From the NCBI RefSeq assembly GCF_963662255.1, contig NC_085056.1:5267716-5331715 (forward strand): a stretch of 64,000 bases of DNA, written 5' to 3'. Positions 1-13,200 of this stretch are shown here, in pieces; the first letter of the stretch is position 1; each line of letters opens with the position of its first letter. Below the pieces are notes generated by a model. That model made no database searches, was not told the DNA's origin, and saw only the letters and a list, made by a program, of their open reading frames with translations. Both the position numbers and the translations under genes were made by a program. The stretch is from Cinclus cinclus (Eukaryota; Chordata; Aves; Passeriformes; Cinclidae).

Positions 1-3000
1 TCTATTTGAAATGTTTGTGGGAAAGAATGCCCTAAATATTTAGCAGCTTGTGTAATTTGAGAGGCAATGCAGGGATTTTTTTAATTTTATTTTTCTCCCT
101 ACCTTTCCATTTTCTTTATTAAATAGAGGAAAACCTTGCCTTAGGCCCAGTGTGTTATGACAGGGAAAAAATATCTGCCAGAATCTCCATTATTGCTCAG
201 GCCTGTATATATTGTTAATGCTCTTGTATTTGTAACAGCAAAAAGTGACTATGTTGCTTAGGAAAAATCCTATTTGCAGAAAGATACCCTCCTCCCTCTT
301 CCAAACTCAGCACAGTGTGTGAAAAATCCAGAAGCATTTATGTTGGTTCTGCCAGTGCAGCAGGGCTCGAAGCAGCATGGATGTAAGTGCTGGGCACGTG
401 TGCATTGCAGTGATGTGCCTGAGTGATGCAGCTCCTGGAAACAGGAGAATGTTCCGAGCTGGTTTAGCTTCCTCACCCTTGCATTTCTGGGAGTCAGTGC
501 AGCTACACAGAGAGCACCACTCAGATCTGCACCCCTGCTTTCTGGTGGGCAGAAGAAATAATGTGGGACTTCAGTGCTGCAAATTTCGTGTGTCCGCACT
601 GGGGTCACCTATTTCAGCACTTCCAAAAGGCAGCCAAACTGATGGCTTGCTTCAACCACCATCAGAAATCTTGCCCCTTCTTATTTCAGCTGCAGGGAGC
701 TGCAGTGAGTCAGGCTTGGGTGGAGGGGGGAGATCCTCCACCCAGATTGCCAGTTCAAGCTTGCCAGGGCTTTATCTTGTGTTCTTAGGCAATGTGTTAA
801 AGTTCTGCTTCTGGAAGAGCTCAGGGTTACACTCTTAGAGAAAAGCACGGTGCATCACCATAATGCACCAATGCCTGGCTGCTGCCCCTTCAGTCCTGTG
901 TGGAGCAGGACCCTGGGAGACACCCGTGTCTGTGCTTTGATGGAGCTGGTGCACATTTCATGTGTTAAAAGGATGGCACAAGGCTTGTGAATAACGCTGA
1001 GCATGGGAATATTCTCCTTGGGAGTGAGGCCGTGCGTGTGTGTGCACAATTGCAAATTCCCAGTCTAAGTGAATATGTAAAAATACAAATTTACATCATA
1101 CTGTCCACAAAACCAACATTTTGGAACTTTTAAACCATTCTTAGCATTTCTCCCCTGTGCAGGGTGACTCTGGAACAGATCCTTCTTGACTGGGATATCT
1201 AGGCAGCAGGTCCCTGGCAGTGTATCTTTCTCTCCAAGAGCTGTGCCAGACTGGTTGGTTTCTCTCCAAGGCTGGTTGCTGGTACCTTCAAAGGATGAGA
1301 AGTTGGCTCCTCCTTTGGCTCCTGTGCAACTGAGTGCTCTTCTTTCCCAGCAGAAAGATCTCTACTTTCTGCCTTTGCCCTTGCCTGGGGCTGAGATGTC
1401 TTTATTACATTTACCCTGTGGGCACAGGAAGTGATATTGTATAAGAAATCATTTTGCAACCCTATTTCTACTAATCATTGCCACTCCTACTCTAATAACA
1501 GACAGATGCAACATACACAATTCATGTTTCTATTATATTTTGCTACGGTTTGCAAGTGTTTTCCATTTAATTACAGTATATGACTTTCATATCTCATTTT
1601 TTCCCTTCTTGCATTTAAAACTGAATTTGATATCTGTGATGTATAGATAGGCCTGTGGTAAATTGTTTGATGCACTATACACTCTTAAGTCTGTCTCTGC
1701 AAATCTCTTAAGTGCTCTGAATATTTTCCACTTTTGTTGGTGATGCAATAGTATCTGGGATAGTATTGGAGTAGTTTCTGCACAGGGCAGAGGAATAGTT
1801 TGAGCATATAAAGAAACTTTGCTTGACAACAGTACCAACACCACAACCAATCACAACCATTTCTAGTTGTTAGAGAACTCTTTGCACCTTTATATCTCAA
1901 AACAGATTGCAAAGGAGGAGAAAACTGAGGTGTGCTGCTCAGTGATGACCAGGATACCATCAACAGGGTAGTGACAGCACTGAAATAGAAACCAGCTTTT
2001 TATGACTGACCTACTCAGTGGGAAATATGATAATTCAGGCTTGAAGAGCTTGTGGTGTGCTACTCGTCGGATCCTTTCTTTACCAACCTGTATTCCCATG
2101 TTTGAATTGAGCATGTTGTAAAACTTGAGAAAGGAGATTTCAGCCCAAGTTTTTCATGAAAGAGGCCAGCTGAACTAGAGAGAAATAAAGAAACATTGCT
2201 AAATGCTTGTTCCTACATTAAAATAATGTGAGTTAGTGGAAATCTTACTAACAGTGGGCTCTGTCTCCTCTTTAATTTCCCATGTGTTTCAGAAAGAGTT
2301 GAATTATGCTGCTACTTATCAAGAGGAGAAAAACAGCATAAGAACGTTGGTTAATGGGCATGCTTTGGATTCACACTGGATCCTGGAAGCAGAATTGTCC
2401 CCTGTGGATGTAGAAGTATCATGGCAACTCCCCTCAGGTAACAGTCAAGTGTCGTTCTTTTCTAAAGTGCAATGTCTGATTGCAGTGTGTTCTACAGATC
2501 AATCAATCCCCTGCAAATGACATGTTTTTAAAACAATGGGTGGATGCTTACTTAGTTCACACATAGCCCACAGAAGCTTTGAAGGCTAGATACACTCTAT
2601 TGAGTAAATAACAATAAATAAAACAGACTATTAAAACATCTTTAAATGTGCATTATGCCATCAAGCTATGCTGTTTGGAAAGAGCTGTGGTGTTTGGGAA
2701 AAATTAAACATTTTCAACAACTGTCCAAACACACATTTACACATGGTTTATGGTGTACAAAAGACATGTCAGTGGCAACTCTTGGGCCCCAACAAGTTTT
2801 ATTAATTGTTCTTTGAATACAGTATTTTTGGTTACTTCATCACTGCAAGTAGACAAGAGACAGCTAATCATGGGGAGAAATGCTGATTTCAAGGGAACTT
2901 GAAACTTACTTCTCCCACAGTCTTTAGTAGCAAATGGCAAAATATTGCTATGGGGTGTATGGAATAGACTTGTGTGGGGAGAAGACTCATGCAGGCTTTT

Positions 3001-4250
3001 AGTACATGTTTGTTCAGCCAGGTCAATAAAATACATTTCTCTTGGTGAGAAGTCTCCTGGTCAGTTCCAGCTGGAAGTGACCAGCACTAGGGCTGTTATC
3101 ACTGAAGCTTTTTTTCATTACTTGTATGCCATCTAGGACCTGCAGATATTTTGGTGTTCTGAATTCCCTAGACACCCAGTATTAGATGATTTCAGTGTCC
3201 TAATTCCTGTTCAGTTGATGAGAAGCAGAGTCTGTGGGCTTCTGGTTTCATTGTTTAACAAAGGGTACAGTGTGATACTTGAAAGACAAAATTTCTTTAG
3301 ATAAGAAACTTCAGAGCAGGGACCTTACTTTCCTGCTTGCCTGTGATGTTATCAAGGATAATCCTTGTTAAGTAAGGATTAATGTTCAAACACGATCATG
3401 CTGATGAAATGTCTTTTTGGCTGCAGAGGAGACCTGGCAGAGTCTCCCTCTGCCTGCCTCTGGATGGTTTTATAGACCTCATTCACATGAGCCATTTTAT
3501 CTGTGGGTGAGGTGGGGGATCATCAGCTTCTCCCTCTTCCACTGAGGAGCATCTTGGGCTGAGGTCTCACCTGCATCTCAGAATAATGCCTTAAAAAAGC
3601 ATCTTTTACTTGTAAAGCTCTGAAACCAAGTTCTCTGTCAGCTCTAAAATTGTTTTGGATTTCATCAGGTTGTTTTATCACATGCTAGAGAGCGCCAGTG
3701 TTAAGAAGACTTGTCTTAAGCAATCCTCTTAGTGTTCCTGAGAGAGGTGGCTATATTTTAAATATAGTGAGTCAATCTGTTGTCCATCTCTTACGGACAA
3801 ATTGATCAGACCCCATGGGGGAAAGTTAATGGAGTCTTGTAATATCTAAAAAGCCCCTTTAGCAGCAGCACTGTTTATTTTTCAGTTGTACTGCTTATTT
3901 GCTAATGCCCATCTCATTGCAAAACTTTCTAGGTACTCTGATTTCGTTATCTGACTTGTTAGGAGTGAACATGGCCCTTAAGGACTCCTCTGTTTTTGGA
4001 CAGTTGTCAATTTTACCAATTAAAAGAACGCCTTTGGATGGTTATCAGAAGCTGGAGCTGAAAACATGTTTGCAATTACTGATGACATAGCTGTTTCTAT
4101 TTGCTGCTCTCTCTTTTAATTCCCAAAAGTGATGGTTTTTTTTGGCAGTAGATATGAGAAAATATGTCACTGTGTATAATTACAAAATGCTGTTCGTTTC
4201 TGTCTTGTAACTGTGGGGGGTTAGTTAGTACAACTCACTTGGTTCATTTT
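1..4250. other. Non-coding DNA, no gene seen
   Basis: Every frame is broken by frequent stops and no frame shows a recognisable domain. The stretch at about 380-840 is richer in G+C than its surroundings and has a 153-codon open frame, but its translation looks random. A 145-bp stretch at 2293-2437 is bounded by a plausible splice acceptor and donor and is open in one frame; it is treated as a weak candidate exon in the findings. No repeat family was recognised here. Confidence 0.6.
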
Positions 4251-4790
4251 TGGCTCACTCAAATGCATGACACACATTTAAGTGTATTATTAATTGTCAT
4301 GTCAATATTCATTATGAATATTAACATATATTCATAATATTCATGTTAATTTCTGTGGAATCATATAATTCTGCATGCCTCTAAATTGATGTTCAAGGAT
4401 ATATGCATGCCTGAAAAAAACCCCACTGAATGGTTTCCTAGAACATTATAATAAACCTTAAATAAAATCACCCTCTGAACATTTTCCTCTAGGACACCTG
4501 GGCTTTTTCAACAGACTTTGACCCCACCCTGATCATTGCTACAAAACAAGATTCATCCCTGGGAATGGGCTTTGTACAAAGCGGCTTTAAATGTTCATTG
4601 TGCTTTCAACCAGATTCAAAATACAAATCCACAGTACTGGCTTTACTTTAATTTCCTAGGTTGCATCTGCCATCTTATCAGAGCAATCTGACTGCACAGT
4701 GCACTGAAGAAGCTGCATAATATTTTCAGTGGCCTGGATTTTTCACTTGATATATAATAAATATATGAATAATGGCTCTATAAGTATCTG
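4251..4790. promoter_or_regulatory. Candidate conserved non-coding element, AT-rich
   Basis: This block combines an AT-rich palindrome cluster (4285-4350) with a motif-dense segment (about 4490-4790) that has little low-complexity sequence and many ATTA/TAAT-type words. That texture is typical of vertebrate developmental enhancers. The sequence shows only composition and motifs; conservation is inferred and untested. It could equally be unconstrained AT-rich DNA. Confidence 0.25.
4311..4338. repeat. AT-rich inverted repeat, 11-bp arms
   Basis: Perfect arms lie at 4311-4321 (ATTATGAATAT) and 4328-4338 (ATATTCATAAT), around a 6-base loop. A second overlapping near-palindrome, AATATTCAT/ATGAATATT with a one-base centre, lies just to the left. 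The structure would form a short AT-only hairpin or cruciform. An arm of this length is not very rare by chance in AT-rich DNA. Confidence 0.7.
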
Positions 4791-7199
4791 TGAATTCTTC
4801 AGAAGATTGTGTTTGCAAGAGAAAAGTTCTACTAGAAACAGTAACTTCGGAACAGCAAGTCTGTGGGGTAAGAGGTGAACCTCAATTTAAATGACTTGCC
4901 TGGGAATTTAAAAAAAAAAAATTCATACAAACATTTAGAGGAGCACAGACTCCTTAAAACAGTGAGAATTTTTCATTGGTTTTGAATGTGTGTCAGACTT
5001 CCAGTGCATGTTGTCTATATAAAAGAAAAGAGGGCGCATAATGTCTGAAGTGCTCTATTTTTCCAGAAAATAGACCCATCTAAGAAAAACTTGTCCCTTT
5101 TTGAGGCATTAGTTACAAGGTGAGTACACCTGCTGCAGTTTGTAGATGGGTGGGTTCTTTTTTTCTAATCCTGGTGAAGTTTTAAGAGATTTCAGATATG
5201 TTCATTATCCACTTTTACTTGTCTTAGAGAACTCACAGGCTTAGGCAAGAGAGAGGGTGGCTTTGGCTTCTTGCCCTGGTTGGGGGTTGTCACTCTGAGC
5301 AGGCGTAAGGCCATGGCACCAAACCAGGGTGGGGTCACAGCACTGGAAATTTTATTGTAGCATAAAAATAGCTCCCTGCCAAAGTCCTCATAGAGGAATG
5401 TATTTCAAGGTCAGTTACACTCCACAATCATCTCAAAACATGCTTGTAAACAAATTGTATGGGCTTAGCTCTGCTGTCATTGACATTTCCCCACAAGTAA
5501 ATGCCAGGCTCGCTGTGGAGAAAATTCCACTGACTGAGAGCCCCACACCTGAACAGGCTTAGAGCTTCTCTTCTCAGCTGGGATTTAATAGTCTTGGTTC
5601 TAGGTGGCAGCAAAGCCCTTCTCAAACCCTGGGAGTTGCTTGGGGTACACCTGCCCTGGGTAATGAAGAGCAGAGGTGCCTGAGTCACTGCTGGACAGGG
5701 CAGCTCTGCAAGCAGCAGCCTGGCCAGAGAGCAGAGCTGGAAAAGCAGGGCACTGCTGCTCCAACAGGTCCCTGCTGCTGGGGCTGAGCAGGGCTCTGGG
5801 GACACAGCTGCCTCTCAGAGATAGCCTGTTTGTTTGGGCAGGAGCTGCTTATTTTTCTGTGCTGCCACTGCGCTTCCCAGGGTAGGACTCTGCTGCTCCG
5901 TGTCTTTCTTGTCTTTCTGGAGACAGTGCAGGAAGTTTCAGGCACAGGTGAACTCTTACCAAGCATTTGTGTATTTGCTTACAACAGCCAGCTCTGCTCT
6001 TGTAAGAGACACCAGCACACTGCTATATTAGTATTTCTATTAGTATTAGTATTATTATCATCAACAGCTTGTATTCAGAAGTCATAAGTCTTGTTTTAGG
6101 GTAACAGATCTGCTTAAAACACAGCTGTTTAGAAATGTGAATTAATAGATTGATAATATGTTAGGAAGGGTGTTTTGGAACTTCTTTCTAAACAGAAATT
6201 AATATTTTATCTGAAAATAGTAATGGAAAGAAAATTGTGTAGTCTAGCAAGGTATATCATTTAGACTTGATGATAGAATAATTGTTTTCCATCAAGCAAA
6301 CCAAAGAAGAATCCATAATAAAATTTTACAAGTTAGCTGCCACCAAGAATAAACTCAAGAGCACTATATGAAATGAATTGTGTGTTTTAACTGAATCTTC
6401 TCTCAGGACAATAACTCTAATGTAGAGCCAAGGTCTGAAGAGGTCACCTGCAGAAAACCCTCCTGGGGCATTTCAGAGGAGAAAGGAAATATTCTTCTCC
6501 CTGTCAGGTTCACTTCGTATCCTAATATGTCTGAGGATGTGCATTGAAAACATAATCCACAGCCACCATTCTGAGTTGGGGTTTAGATAACAAGGGTCAT
6601 TAAGAAATCTCTGAGGATGACAAACTTAACCCTGTATGAACTTAAGGATCATATCATGCTACTAATGCGAAGAGTAAGTCTGGTTGATTGTAATTGTGAC
6701 TGAACTAAAATGTCACTTACCATTAAGATCAATTTCTCTTTTTTTTTTTTTTAAGAATTGCAGCATTTCTCTAAAAATACGTGTAAGATCATAGCTGGCA
6801 TCTACTGAACATAGTCTGCACTGATCTTTTTCAGTGCTGCATGAGAGAACATCTGGATTTCTGTATGTTTCCAAATGTTTGCTCTATCTCACATTGTGTT
6901 TTCAGGACCAGGGTGTGGCAATTCAGTGCGGGATCCCAAATTAAAATACCTATTGAGAAACCTCTACATTTGTCATCACAAGCATCTAACTCCACAACTT
7001 CTGCTCAGGCCCTTCAGGAAAACCAGGGTGTATTGTGACTCTTCTGCACCCAAAGGATGATGTGGGTTCCCAAGGAATGTGCAACACTCCTGAACTCAGA
7101 ACTGGGGTACTGCTGGGGTACTACTGGTACTGGGCTCTCAGCATGCTGCCTCTCAGCTGGCTGTGCTGGGGATCTCAGGGATCCCCATGTTAGCTGTGT
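4791..7199. other. Non-coding DNA, no gene seen
   Basis: No coding frame, RNA gene or repeat family was recognised. The part from about 5560 to 5970 is GC-richer, with many CAGCTG-like E-box words and one AP-1 type TGAGTCA near 5679. A run of about 14 T lies at 6739-6752, and an imperfect TATTAG/ATT microsatellite lies at about 6027-6060. The open frames of 60-125 codons in this part overlap one another on both strands and look like chance. Confidence 0.55.
6027..6060. repeat. Imperfect TATTAG/ATT microsatellite
   Basis: The stretch repeats TATTAG and ATT words with interruptions. It is short and degenerate, with no sign of function. Confidence 0.6.
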
Positions 7200-7376
7200 G
7201 GGAATGTTAGGATGTTTAGGATGGCTGGGCACTGGAACAGGCTCCCCATGGTAGCAGTGGTCACAGTCCCAAGCCCGAAAGAGCTCAAAAAGTGTGTGGA
7301 CAATGCTCTCAGGCATATGTGGGATTAATTAATTAATCCTTGTGGATCAAGGATCTGCCGAATCTGTGATTCTGTG
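7200..7376 (+). mobile_element. CR1 LINE 3' end fragment
   Basis: The segment follows the 3' untranslated end of avian CR1 elements. It has a 'GGCACTGGAACAGGCT' type block near 7227-7245 and an AATCCTTGTGG block near 7333-7344. It ends in two copies of the CR1 terminal octamer, AATCTGTG then ATTCTGTG (7361-7376). The orientation of the octamers puts the element on the plus strand. No reverse-transcriptase coding part is present, so this is a typical 5'-truncated, dead copy. The stretch between the 'ggcat' block and the terminal block is shorter than I expect for the family, and an AATT run sits there instead. The left boundary is approximate; weaker similarity may extend somewhat further left. 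Confidence 0.85.
7322..7339. promoter_or_regulatory. 18-bp perfect palindrome with paired homeodomain motifs
   Basis: GGATTAATTAATTAATCC reads the same on both strands. It contains two inverted TAATCC words, the preferred site of K50 homeodomains such as OTX, PITX and CRX, joined by TTAATTAA cores. It lies inside the CR1 relic where the family normally has unrelated sequence. Binding is inferred from the motif only. Confidence 0.35.
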
Positions 7377-10039
7377 TGCCATATACAGTGGAGAGAGTTT
7401 GAAGTTGCCCTGCCAGTGGCAGTGTGAAAGATTCTTGACTGTTTGCACTATGAAAATCATTCCCTGAACATTCTCAGACCTTTCTCACAATGGCCCAATT
7501 TATGCTTGAATGAAGCAAAGAGGCCACTTTAACTGCCCTAGTCCAAATCCCCACGGCCCATCTTACAGGGATGCCTTTGGGCCTTGAGCCTTGTGAAAAT
7601 TTTTACAGCTCCATTAACTGGGATATCATCAATTTGAACAATTACAGATTACAATTATATTAAAATATCCAAGCAGCAGTAGCTGGAAGTCAGCAAGGAA
7701 TTATCACATTCCTTGCTCTCCAGTCATATTGGAGCTCCTTGCTTGGTTTCTGTGTCCCTTGTCTTGCATCAGGGAGTCAGGGTGTCAAAGTTCTCATTTG
7801 CATTTTAGCTTCCTTGAACTCCTAAAAGTGAAGGAACTTGGCTAGGCATAGAGTTTCAGTATATTATATTTACTTAAAGGGATTAAAGTGCTTATAGAAA
7901 ATGCTGGGTAGATAGAAACTAACTACAAGGATTATGGGCGAATTTTATTTAGCTATACTTCTCATTTAGTTCCATTCAGGGATGCTGTTTGGATTTCTAA
8001 GCTGTGGGTGTCTTTTGTTCTAAGTAAAAAGAAATAGAAAAATTATCCCTTGGGTGTCTTTCATGGACAAGAATGATAGAAGGAGCCTTTTTATCTTTAC
8101 AGCAGATTCAGCTCTGTGTCTGTTTCTCAGTAGGGTCCATCTCTGTGTTGCTGTGCTGGTGTCAGGGTGCTGCAGATGATAAAGCCGTCTCCTTTCTCTT
8201 GGGATCAGTATGAACTTTTGTCTCACTGGATTGTTTTTTCCTCAGAAGGCTTTTTTGATTCCTGATGATTGGATGCACTTGCTTTATGGCTTTTTCTCCC
8301 CACTTCTTTTTCTCTTGGTTTGGTCACCCGACACAGTTACATTAATTTTTAGAGTGGTCCACGGTGCAGTATATAACTGAAGGCACTATGCAGCATAGTG
8401 TGTTTTGGATGTTAATAGAGACACAGTCACCAGGGAGGGACAAATTCAAGTCCCTGGGAGACAGGAAGCCCTGCTTTTTGGAGGACTTGTGGTCTTGTGA
8501 TGAAATAGGCTCAGAGTAATACTCCTCTCAGTACAATAAATCAAGAGTGAATTCCTTGAACTCAGAAAGGGTCGCTAAGAGATAAAACTAGTGACAGGAG
8601 AATCATTGCCCTTCTCTCTTAAGAGCAGACAGTTGGTTAAATTCCTTTGCTTCTCAGATAGTGTTGAATGTCATGCAAGTGATCATTGGTCTGTGGGGAG
8701 TGGGATACAATCAGGATGTTAATGTGCTGGGAGTGTAGTTGTTTCTTCCCCAGTGTTGCTTGTGCTTTGACTCACCTTTGCTGCAATAGCACTCCTTCAC
8801 TGCTCTTCATTTGTAACTCAAATCTTTACCTACACACATTTGCAACTGAGATTTGTAAGAGACAATTTTATGCTTGAAAAGGGGAGAATTACTTTACAAC
8901 TATACCTGTTGTCTGTGCAGCTGCTTGACAACCTCGCAAGAATTCCTTTCGCTCTGTGCCTCTGGTTCTCTTTGTCAGTAAGAAACAGAACATGTATAGT
9001 TCTAAGTGCTGAAAATCAAATACTGGTATGATATATTAGCTTCTGTCTCCCTCCCTCTGCCCCCCCTCAGTGTTCTAAATATGGCTCTACTTTGAAATTA
9101 AGTGCACTACAGAATATTCAGTTGCAGCACATTGCTGGCATACAGTTTATAAATTGTTAGTGTTTGGCAGCCCTTGGTTTTTAAATTCCTACTGATCACA
9201 AGTAGCTGGCACTAATCAGCTCCAATAGAGTTACGGTACTGTGTACCTTCTTAAATGGCTGGAGTGGAGATATACATCTAAAACCCCAAATATAATAGCC
9301 ACATGTCAGAAACACTTTGCTCTGAGCAGGGTTTTTATTTTACTTTTTACATCTCTCACATTTTACATCTGGTTCAACAATTCTGAAGGAAACTACATCT
9401 GATGTGATAGCAGGAGATCTATATCACACATATCAAAACCTGCCAGAAATGCAATTTAAATATAGTTTTGGACAGAGTAAAAGAAGTATTATTGGTATCA
9501 GATGTTTGGGCAGTGAGAAGTTGAGCTCCATCCCCCTTTGTTTTTTTTATTTTTTTTATACAGAAGGAAATCATAATGTGAAATCCTAGTTCTGCTAAAA
9601 CTTGTGAGAGTTTTGCTGTTGAATTCAGTCCTCAGTTTCACCTACAGTTGTAAGGCCCCTGCCATGTTCAAGCCAAACTGTGTGGCTGGAACAGCAAAGA
9701 CATATGTGGATATGGCCCTTTGCAGAGATGAGCAGGGCTTCAGCTGGTTTCAGTGGGGATAACTATCAGCTGTACTGTGTCATGGACTTCAGAGAGACCT
9801 TCTCCACTATTTGGAACCACAAAAAGTTTGTGCAGGGCAGGCTGGTTCTGGTAGACATCCCTTTATTCCCGTTTATATTCATGGTGCAAGTTTAGAAATA
9901 TGTGAAATTTCAGATAAGCAAGTTCAAGTCAGGAGTTTTATGCCTTGGTCATCTGAGAGTGCACATACCACCTGAAGTGAACTTCTGAAGTTTGTGAGAA
10001 TCATTCACCACAGTGGATGGAGAACAAGACCTGCTGGCT
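7377..10039. other. Non-coding DNA, no gene seen
   Basis: No gene or repeat family was recognised. A perfect 9-bp-arm inverted repeat lies at 7693-7716. A T-rich tract at about 9540-9560 followed by CAG resembles a splice acceptor but has no credible exon after it. Confidence 0.55.
7693..7716. repeat. Inverted repeat, 9-bp perfect arms
   Basis: GCAAGGAAT at 7693-7701 is the reverse complement of ATTCCTTGC at 7708-7716, with a 6-base loop. An arm of this length is expected more than once by chance in 64 kb, so it is recorded without a function. Confidence 0.7.
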
Positions 10040-10285
10040 ACGTCTGTCACAAATTAGCGCCTCCCATGGCTCGCGTCTGAAGGAGCTGCCTGCACGTCCT
10101 CCACACATGGCACTGGGCTTAGGTGCTTGGAAATAGGAGAGCCTGTGCGTTAAAGAGGTGTCGTTTTAAGACTGTTGGTACTTGGGGTTTGCAGAAAAAC
10201 AGACCTCACTGATCCAGGGTACTGAAACCTGCTAATCAGAGCTGTCAGTCAAAGCTTGGGAATGTGTTCAGCCGCTCGTGTGTCA
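10040..10285. promoter_or_regulatory. Small CpG-rich patch
   Basis: Seven CpG dinucleotides fall between about 10040 and 10162 and two more near 10272-10277, against a background where most 120-bp stretches have none or one. The patch is too small for a standard CpG island. It could be a relic of an unmethylated regulatory element. No TATA box or open frame goes with it. Confidence 0.3.
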
Positions 10286-13200
10286 GCAGTGTGCCAAAGC
10301 ACCTATGCATGTGTCCCAAATGCCTTTTCTTCTTGTGCTGGGTAAGAGATGTCATTGTCTGAGTCTGGGGCTGCCTGAACAGGCAAACCAAGATTTGCTT
10401 GGTTATTAGGATCATAGTTGTTATTACTTCATCATTCTGGAGCCCCGATGAAGAACAGGGACCTCAGTGTGATGGACTCAGTAAGATGAGCTTCAGCTCT
10501 TGCTTTGTAGCATGCTACGTCTTTGTCTCATTACTTCTGATCATAATCCAGCACCAGAAGAAATCAAAAGCTGTCTGTGAATTCAGTGAGGGCTCAGGGC
10601 ACACGAAAGCTCTCAGGAAATGCTCAGTGTGTTGTCAGGATCAGGCCTGTAATGTGTAACTCCAGCCTAGAAAACTCATTTCCTTTGAAGCTCAGTTGAG
10701 TGTTACTACTACACATCAGCATGTTGCACCACACAGAGTATATCAAATTTGATGTCATTTTTTTTTCTTCCTTTTTCCCTGGGAACCTATAAATATCCTT
10801 TGGTAGCAAAACCAGAGAGGAATAAATTCTCCTCGATGTATTTACAAATGTGAGAAGCTTTTCAAGTTGTATTTGCAATTCTCTTTCTTGCAATGACCTC
10901 TATTTTCATAATCCTTCATGGAATATCATGGTTTAAAGAGCTTTCTCTCCCTGCTGTTTTTGTTAAAAGGTTTTTGGTGTGATATTTGGAAAGTCAAATT
11001 CTGCATTTAAATGTTGTGTTTTCACAGATATAAATGAAAGAGGCCATATTTATCTTTTTTCCCCTCTTTTCCCTTTTTCTGAGAACATCAAGCAATGCCA
11101 CTTTTCTACATGTATTGTTAACTAAACCGTGAGAGCATACAGCAGCTTTAATAGTAAAGCAATTGTGATTACATCTTGCTTGTAATTACATTTATTTCCT
11201 CACATATGTCCAAAAAGACAAGCATTAGTTTAGCCTGTATAGGCATGTGCTAATAGCAAGAAAATCATCTGGCAGCTTGACAGCAAGGAAAATAGCTTAC
11301 AGTCACTTAAAGTCTTTCATGTCATGGGCACTTGCAAAGACTCTGAGGCACTCAGGCTTTTGTTCACATGCTTTTAAAATCGATTGAGAGAGGGGGAATT
11401 TGCAATGTGCAGTGGATTTGCATCTAAATAATCCAAATATGAAGAGATACGATTGGCAAGGTATGGGTGTGTGATCACAAATTTGAAATACCCAGTAATG
11501 GCACTCTACAGGAGTAATGTACAAATATCCATGGGCCCCGTGCTCTGCTCTGTGTTAGCCTGGCAGAAGCTGTCCATGGAAAAAAAGGTGGGCAAATAAA
11601 GAGTCCCTGGTATCTGGAAGGACTCTGAGGCTCACTTGTATCCCACATACCATCTCACTGATTTAATTGACCTCTATGTACAGGACAGTGCAATCCAGAG
11701 TGACTCAGAGGGTCACAGCTTGTTCCTGTAGGATCAGGGCTGTGCCAGCCTTGGCATTCCTGGCACGAGATGACCACAGTGGTGAGTGTTCTTCCCACTT
11801 TTTAACAAAAAGACGGCTAGAAATCTTACAGATTGATTTATGAAAAAGCTGAAATCACAGGCATTTTCTCAGAGCAGAAAAGTTTCTTATTGGGAATGAT
11901 AAATGTTACCAAGTTCTTCAGAAGCTGCATGTAATGTTAAATTGAGCAGTGTCCCAAATGCTGTCTGGGAAGAGTGAAAATTTTTCAGTGCCCATATAAG
12001 CTACAAACTAGGGCCATTTGCAAAATTTTCTGAAATTGGAGGCACATTTGTATCTTTTATCTAGCCTGCTTGCCTTCTGCTACTGTGGCTACCAAGAATC
12101 TCAACAAATTCACTGGACTGAGTGCCTAGCCAGAGCAAGTACACTCCCAGAAGGTATGCCTTGATCCCATGTTAGATCCTTCCCAGATTTGTGGGCACTC
12201 ACGTTTGATTGCCAGTATCCATGGTCTATGATTACACATGTTATGTCCACAGCTGTAGAGAGCATTACTGAAAACTTGTTCAAGAGTTGGTAAACACATG
12301 AACAAATGTTAATTTGCACGCTCCACTCAGCATATCCAATGTGATATTTTTCTTGCTTAGCTAGAGAGGAGCTAGTGCAAAAATCCTGTAGCCCTGTGCC
12401 AGGTGGTGAGACAGACAGACAGACAGACATATACACTGGTATAAGTGACACAACTTCTCTGAGAGGGCTGGCAGTCCCTGAGCTCCTGTTACCAGATGAG
12501 CCATCAGCTGCTGGTTTTTGCTGAGTAATTGGGCTGGGCAACTGGGGAGCCAAACTAATGCTCCTGCAAAGCTGGCTCAGCCCTCCACGTAGCATGGACA
12601 GAGAAACAGCAGAGTAATAATGGAAGTTGCTCACTGGGTCTGTTGCTGCTGTCTGCAAGGGTCAGGCATGTTCTAGTTTTCTTGAGGCAATAAAGTTCCC
12701 AGTGAGTGCTGGGCACAGTCCTGGTCTTCTTTGTATCCATTCCTCATCCTTTAGGTGCTCACAAAATCATTACATCTTTTAAAATGGAATTTTTGAGGAA
12801 AGCTGTGAGACACTATAGGACTAGAACCGAAGGCCTTTTGTTTGTTTAGTTTTTGGCTACTTTGTAGCTTTATTGCATTTATCGTTCCCTGTCTCTCAAA
12901 CCATCCATTGAGCTAAAATCACTCAACAGCAAGAGCACCAAGTAACTACAGCTAGTAAATACAATTTACCTCCCAGAAATAGAGCCTAAGCTTTCTCCTC
13001 AAAGACTTATAAGGAAGGGTAGGAATATTATTTACCATGGAAATGGGACAATGGAGGACTTAGTGTAGACACAATGATAAAATAAAGGTTCATGATCTGT
13101 GTTACACTACAGAAATGAGGTTTGTCTTCTGCCTAGAATTGAGGTCAAATTACAGCATCTTAGTACTGGGTGAGGAAAAGCAGAAGGTTGGACTGGAGTT

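Noticed and set aside
12110..12658. Longest open frame, 182 codons, minus strand
   Set aside because: No recognisable domain. It crosses an ACAG microsatellite, has no exon-like boundaries, and its length is within chance for 64 kb.
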